Assembly: GCA_021785805.1 (NCBI GenBank)
Contig: JAJYEJ010000020.1
Coordinates: forward strand, 3,489-13,851
From: Microcaldota archaeon
GTDB taxonomy: Archaea; Micrarchaeota; Micrarchaeia; Micrarchaeales; Micrarchaeaceae
Direction: 5' to 3'
Length of the DNA: 10,363 bases
Below the pieces are notes generated by a model. The model did not search any database and had not been told where the DNA came from. It saw only the letters and a program-made list of their open reading frames with translations. Positions 7,580-10,363 of this stretch are shown here, piece by piece (the stretch's first letter is position 1; each line of letters opens with the position of its first letter). A program made the translations under genes and the position numbers.

Positions 7580-7667
7580 GCAGGGATGGCGGAGCTTGGT
7601 CAAACGCGCTAGGTTCAGGGCCTAGTCCTTTAGGGGTTCGAGAGTTCAAATCTCTCTCCCTGCACCA
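7580..7667 (+). tRNA. tRNA-Leu (anticodon CAG), CCA encoded
   Basis: This is a complete class II cloverleaf. The acceptor stem GCAGGGA (7580-7586) pairs perfectly with TCCCTGC (7657-7663), followed by discriminator A 7664 and CCA 7665-7667. The D arm is at 7589-7607. The anticodon stem CTAGG/CCTAG (7609-7613/7621-7625) holds CAG at 7616-7618, which reads CUG. The variable arm is long (7626-7639). The T arm GAGAG/CTCTC (7640-7644/7652-7656) encloses TTCAAAT. The long variable arm and discriminator A fit leucine identity. The 3' half appears to serve as the chromosomal attachment site of an integrated element, and the gene remains intact. Confidence 0.95.
7616..7667 (+). other. Probable attachment site (att) in the 3' half of tRNA-Leu
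   Basis: The integrase frame that follows is open without a stop through this part of the tRNA gene and reads GPSPLGVREFKSLSLHH in phase with the recombinase. In SSV-type elements the phage attachment sequence lies inside the integrase gene and equals the 3' half of the target tRNA. The borders given (anticodon to CCA) are the customary ones and are not measured; the distal copy is outside the window. Confidence 0.55.
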
Positions 7668-7700
7668 TCTAAAACCGACAGAAAGACCAGAGTTCGAATC
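7641..7700 (+). repeat. T-loop-like 12-bp direct repeat
   Basis: AGAGTTCAAATC (7641-7652, the tRNA T arm) recurs as AGAGTTCGAATC at 7689-7700, with 11 of 12 bases identical, 48 bases apart and in the same reading phase (EFKS and EFES). The second copy reads like a canonical T loop, but no cloverleaf surrounds it. Confidence 0.4.
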
Positions 7701-7758
7701 CGTAGAGCAGTTCCTAGCCTTTGTTGAGGAACAGAGCAAGTCTCTATCATTCCATCAG

Positions 7759-8502
7759 ATGATAGCGCTTAAGTCAAGAATACACAAAGTCTACGTAAAG
7801 CGCTTCAAGCAGAAATCCGGAGAGCCGAAGTACGGTTCCGTAAACAAGGGATTCACTGAACTTGAACTGCAACATTTCCTAAGAAATGTCCCGAACGACA
7901 AGTTCAGGCTTCTTTTCAAATATCAGGCGTATCTAGGCCTCAGAATTGGAGAAGTCACAAAGTTGCACATAAGCAACATCGACTTCGAGAAACGGGAGCT
8001 GACGATAAACAGCGAGAAAAGGAGAAAAACCGACTCGATGCTGATTCCATCAGAGCTGTTCAAGGAAACATTATCTTTCATAGGTCAGCACGAGACTGAA
8101 ATAAAACAAGCAAAAGGCTCTCTGTTATTCAAGGATCACGGAAGCCACAACAAAGAGCCTTTCATAGACTCAAATTACACAAGGAAAATCTTCAGGCAAG
8201 CAATACAGAAATCGAATCTCGAATCAGTTTATGGTTATTCTGATGAGACCATGAGAAAAGAGCGCCCTCGCGCTCTTCATAGGTTAACCACACACTGCCT
8301 CAGGCACTATGCAATAACACGCTTCTCAAAGGCAACGAATGGTAATGTGGTTCTGGTCAGCAGATTCGCAAGACACTCAAATCCATCGATTACCATGAGA
8401 TACATAAGCAAGGACAAGACGGAATTATATGATAACATAGACCATGTATTCAATCAAGAAGAGTTACTCGCTAGGATAGAACGAATCAAGAACGTGAAGT
8501 AA
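7759..8502 (+). CDS. SSV-type integrase C-terminal part, int(C), tyrosine recombinase
   Basis: This is a site-specific tyrosine recombinase that would insert and excise the element at tRNA-Leu. From ATG 7759 the 247 residues hold a full catalytic domain: Arg 62 (YLGLRIGEV), a likely hairpin Lys at 87 or 90, H179-x-x-R182 (THCLRHYA), His 206 (FARHSNPS) and the nucleophile Tyr 215 (MRYIS). The same frame is open upstream to 7516, through the tRNA. Between 7669 and 7758 it encodes PEFESVEQFLAFVEEQSKSL, which looks like the start of the core-binding domain. No ATG, GTG or TTG occurs in that stretch, and no ribosome site precedes ATG 7759. This is what remains after integration splits an SSV-type int gene, so the chromosomal copy is probably inactive until excision rebuilds it. 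Its TAA abuts the opposing gene's stop. Confidence 0.85.
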   Translation: MIALKSRIHKVYVKRFKQKSGEPKYGSVNKGFTELELQHFLRNVPNDKFRLLFKYQAYLGLRIGEVTKLHISNIDFEKRELTINSEKRRKTDSMLIPSELFKETLSFIGQHETEIKQAKGSLLFKDHGSHNKEPFIDSNYTRKIFRQAIQKSNLESVYGYSDETMRKERPRALHRLTTHCLRHYAITRFSKATNGNVVLVSRFARHSNPSITMRYISKDKTELYDNIDHVFNQEELLARIERIKNVK

Positions 8503-8868
8503 TCAGGCAGGTACTCCATCTGTTTTTCTTATATGTACTCTGTTTGGATGCTCGCAGTCTGCGTCTCTAACTACCGGGACGGTGGTTCCTTCACCACGGA
8601 AAAGTAGCTTTCTTCGAACCAAATCATCCCTGTATGAAGCGAGGAAGCTGTCATCAGGGTGCTTTTTTAGTGCTTTATCAATCTCGGCTACGGCACCTTC
8701 GAAGTCCCCTGCTTTCTCCTTCAATTCCGACTTAACAACCGGATTATCCCTGTTGTTCTCAAAATATGCACGTTTCAATTCCTCATAAGACAGACCCGTA
8801 CTCTTACGAGGTGCCGCCCGTTTTGCCTTGTTTTCTGTCATACTCTCAATAGTCATCTTATTCCACAT
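8503..8868 (-). CDS. Small TPR-like helical protein (121 aa), function unknown
   Basis: The start ATG 8868 overlaps the stop of the upstream gene as TAATG, so translation is probably coupled. In-frame ATGs at 8856 and 8838 are alternatives. The N-terminal 25 residues are basic and probably disordered. Residues about 43-88 (ELKEKAGDFEGAVAEIDKALKKHPDDSFL) have the helix-turn-helix spacing and A..DKAL..HPDD signature of a tetratricopeptide repeat, though only about one repeat is clear. The C-terminal 30 residues contain one Cys (105) and two His and are not recognised. No signal peptide or membrane helix is visible. The coupling suggests it works with, or binds, the AsnB-like protein encoded just before it. 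Its TGA at 8503-8505 directly abuts the integrase stop on the other strand. Confidence 0.7.
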   Translation of the reverse strand: MWNKMTIESMTENKAKRAAPRKSTGLSYEELKRAYFENNRDNPVVKSELKEKAGDFEGAVAEIDKALKKHPDDSFLASYRDDLVRRKLLFRGEGTTVPVVRDADCEHPNRVHIRKTDGVPA

Positions 8869-9989
8869 TATTTATTAGTTTTGGTTGGCTTTGCTATTCT
8901 AAATACATCTATCCAACTTTCGTCGTTGGATCTATCAGCATCATCCCATCCGCAGGTATAGCAGTGAGTGCCTTTTGTTCCATCCGGTTTCGGCGGTATC
9001 CCGCCATGGCACCAGTCACATTTCGTCTCGCCGGCTAATGGGGCCCTTGGCTTAAAGCCTTCGTCTCGATATATTTTGTACATGGCGACATGTGCACGGT
9101 CCCTGAAATACATTTCACCTTCTCCGCTATCTGCCTTTAACTCCATCACTTCCTTGTAATCCACAGTCCTAGGCAGATACTCCCTCCTCAGTATATCCGT
9201 TCCCGACCCAAACTGTATCTCCGCTTTTCTTCTTGATATAACTTGGCTCGGCAAGTCGTTATGGAATGCGCGCCGTAGAGTCATCTTTCCGAAGGGGTAC
9301 CACGGGCCGCTTCGCCTATTCCGCACATTGTCCGGATGCGTATCCCATATACCACCGGGTATCATTCTCGCTACGACATTTTCTTCCGCTTCAAGAGTTT
9401 TGGCAAATGCCTTCACTTCTGTGTTCATATACGGATAATCAACCTTTATTCCCATGCTCCTCTCTAAGAGGGCAAGAGGCATAAGCCTCTCTACACTGTT
9501 GTCTATTCCTGAGTTCAGTTCACTTTTCTCTAAGAAGTAAGTGCCATTGTAACCTCTGAAAAGGGTATCGGCAGGCTCTCCGGATCTCACCGTAATATGC
9601 CTTGTCCCGAGGAGGTCTATAATCCTATTAACCGCTATATAGAGTGCTACATCGTTAAGCAGAGCGGTGTCGTACGTTCTAGTAGCACGTATAACAAGCC
9701 TAAGATTATCTATTCCGTCCTGCTTTGTTATGATAATCGGACGCCAATCCATCTTTAGGTGTTTATGCGTCAACTTGGCGTAGTGCAAATCTAGCTGCTC
9801 GCCCATCCCTTGCATGCCTACGGTTATGGCAGGTATTTTTCTTTCTAGGGCTGCTAAACAGGATGAGTCCAAACCTCCGAGAAGCAAGAAATCTGCCTTT
9901 TCACCCCTTACGGCTTCCCGTAACAATTCCCGCGCCCTTTCAGAAGCTCGCGTAGGACTGTAATCTACACCCCTGTTTCTTCCCACCAT
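8868..9989 (-). CDS. Asparagine-synthase-type PP-loop protein without glutaminase domain, with C-terminal zinc-ribbon-like segment
   Basis: The 373 residues match the ATP-dependent synthetase half of asparagine synthase B. LLLGGLDSSCLAAL (35-48) is the PP-loop motif, with Leu in place of the first Ser of SGGLDSS. SGEPADTLFRGY (136-147) matches SGExxDExFxGY and keeps Glu 138 and Asp 141. PYMNTEVKAFAKTL (186-199) matches the PFLD..L..FA segment, and LPSQVISRRKAEIQFGSG the C-terminal RxK..F region. The N-terminal Cys-2 glutaminase domain of true AsnB is absent, so ammonia or another amine would be the nitrogen donor. C324-x2-C327 and C343-x2-C346 form a zinc-ribbon-like C-terminus that standard AsnB lacks. 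Related folds activate carboxylates in lasso-peptide cyclisation and beta-lactam formation, so the substrate cannot be inferred. It is coupled to a TPR-like gene and has a TATA box about 29 bp upstream. Confidence 0.8.
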   Translation of the reverse strand: MVGRNRGVDYSPTRASERARELLREAVRGEKADFLLLGGLDSSCLAALERKIPAITVGMQGMGEQLDLHYAKLTHKHLKMDWRPIIITKQDGIDNLRLVIRATRTYDTALLNDVALYIAVNRIIDLLGTRHITVRSGEPADTLFRGYNGTYFLEKSELNSGIDNSVERLMPLALLERSMGIKVDYPYMNTEVKAFAKTLEAEENVVARMIPGGIWDTHPDNVRNRRSGPWYPFGKMTLRRAFHNDLPSQVISRRKAEIQFGSGTDILRREYLPRTVDYKEVMELKADSGEGEMYFRDRAHVAMYKIYRDEGFKPRAPLAGETKCDWCHGGIPPKPDGTKGTHCYTCGWDDADRSNDESWIDVFRIAKPTKTNK

Positions 9990-10014
9990 ACAGTACTAAT
10001 ATACGGCAGACGAA

Positions 10015-10022
10015 ATATTTAT
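10015..10022 (-). promoter_or_regulatory. TATA box for the AsnB-like / TPR-like gene pair
   Basis: On the minus strand ATAAATAT is centred about 29 bp before ATG 9989. No Shine-Dalgarno sequence precedes the ATG, so the transcript is probably leaderless or has only a few leader bases. The repeat region at 10048-10220 lies directly upstream and could hold regulatory sites. Confidence 0.5.
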
Positions 10023-10047
10023 GCCTAGCGAACCGCGCTTTCGGCAG

Positions 10048-10220
10048 TGAGGTGTCAGTAAACCTCCGTCGAACCTCAAAAAGTACCCATTTTTGTCGTC
10101 GGGCTACTGACAACTATGGCGTTTTCACCATTTTGAGCTGTCAGTCAGAATGAGCTGTCACTAAACCTCCGTCGGAGCCTGAATACATCGCTCTTGTCGA
10201 TATGGCGCTGGCAACTGTGG
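10048..10220. repeat. Two diverged tandem copies of a foldable ~70-bp repeat
   Basis: Copy 1 (10048-10119) and copy 2 (10151-10220) begin with a 24-base block that matches at 22 positions (TGAGNTGTCANTAAACCTCC core). They share TTGTCG, GCT, CAACT and TGG further on. Copy 1 has an 8-bp inverted repeat, TGTCAGTA (10053-10060) with TACTGACA (10105-10112), enclosing a 6-bp stem CAAAAA/TTTTTG (10077-10082/10090-10095). Copy 2 can pair TGTCA (10156-10160) with TGGCA (10209-10213) through one G-U, enclosing GAGC/GCTC (10175-10178/10190-10193). GAGCTGTCA also repeats exactly at 10135-10143 and 10152-10160. The region could be a structured RNA, operators or replication iterons, and nothing here decides among these. 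No gene is visible in 9990-10225. Confidence 0.6.
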
Positions 10221-10225
10221 AAACG

Positions 10226-10363
10226 TCAAGCTCGCACATCCTCTCCGCGCTTCTGAAACTCCTTCCTTACGAGACTCCTTAGATGCCTGTCCCCTCTAAC
10301 CGATTCCAGCATCGCATCGGCCCATATCTCCCTGTATCTCTTGTCCCGTTTGACGAAGTCCAG
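10226..10363 (-). CDS. 3' end of an unrecognised gene (start beyond the window)
   Basis: On the minus strand an open frame enters from the right edge and ends at TGA 10228-10226, giving 45 C-terminal residues. The visible part is highly charged and probably helical (KRDKRYREIWADAMLES, then HLRSLVRKEFQKRGEDVRA), with no cysteines or membrane segment. Codon choice (AGG, AAG, ATA) resembles the window's other genes, which supports real coding. The piece is too short to name a family. It lies on the same strand as the AsnB-like gene but is separated from it by the repeat region and that gene's own promoter. Confidence 0.5.
   Translation of the reverse strand: MDFVKRDKRYREIWADAMLESVRGDRHLRSLVRKEFQKRGEDVRA

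Larger units (their letters stand above)
7616..10363. mobile_element. Integrated element at tRNA-Leu (SSV-type), right end beyond the window
   Basis: Evidence is the tRNA-anchored integrase fragment, the shift from tightly packed host translation and surface genes to unfamiliar accessory genes, and opposing gene orientations. By eye I found no second copy of the tRNA 3' end between 7668 and 10363, so at least 2.7 kb of the element is present and its length is unknown. Whether the two genes on the minus strand at 8503-9989 belong to the element depends on where the distal attachment site lies. Confidence 0.55.

Noticed and set aside
7512..7739. Minus-strand open frame across tRNA-Leu (reads RERDLNSRTPKGLGPEP...)
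   Set aside because: It is the antisense translation of the tRNA gene, a common false gene; it has no start context and overlaps both tRNA and integrase.
10048..10220. CRISPR array
   Set aside because: There are only two copies, they are imperfect and about 100 bases apart, and no cas genes are present.
10048..10220. Box C/D guide RNA in the repeat region
   Set aside because: CTGA-like D boxes occur, but no convincing C box (RTGATGA) lies at the right spacing.
7668..10363. Distal attachment site (copy of the tRNA-Leu 3' half) within the window
   Set aside because: I found no second copy of the T arm plus acceptor sequence by eye beyond the single short T-loop-like match at 7689-7700.

Overview
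The window is archaeal. It carries an archaeal class-1 release factor with NIKS and GGQ motifs, a common-type seryl-tRNA synthetase, a class II tRNA-Leu with an encoded CCA end, a sequon-rich S-layer-like protein, TATA boxes at archaeal spacing, and an integrase reading frame fused to the 3' half of a tRNA gene as in SSV-type elements. The compact layout, AUA-rich coding and unrecognised sequon-rich surface proteins would suit a Micrarchaeota-like (DPANN) genome. That lineage is an inference, because no taxonomic marker was compared.

Positions 1-4945 (+ strand) form a cell-surface block. The 3' end of an S-layer-like gene closes with a hairpin and T-rich terminator. A new promoter then drives a probable three-gene operon: a 715-residue secreted and membrane-anchored protein, a 188-residue single-pass protein, and a SAM-dependent methyltransferase-like protein. 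The C-terminal domain of the first protein and the external domain of the second look like paralogues, each with four cysteines. The two may form a membrane assembly beneath or within the surface layer, and the methyltransferase may serve surface glycan or envelope modification.

Positions 4956-7487 (- strand) hold two translation genes, serS and prf1 (aRF1). serS is transcribed toward prf1, but prf1 has its own TATA box about 26 bp before its ATG and is probably leaderless. Upstream of serS, an AT-rich promoter region is shared with the divergent tRNA-Leu(CAG).

From tRNA-Leu rightward (about 7616 to past the window end) lies what I read as an integrated mobile element. The tRNA 3' half is followed in the same open frame by a tyrosine recombinase with no upstream start codon, as expected for the int(C) half of an SSV-type integrase. 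Behind it come two opposing, translationally coupled cargo genes: an asparagine-synthase-type PP-loop protein with no glutaminase domain but with a C-terminal zinc-ribbon-like segment, and a small TPR-like protein. Next is an intergenic region with two diverged, foldable repeats, and then the 3' end of an unrecognised gene. The distal attachment site and int(N) are not in the window.

The best candidates for something undescribed are the AsnB-like/TPR-like cargo pair with its repeat-bearing upstream region, and the duplicated four-cysteine surface domain.
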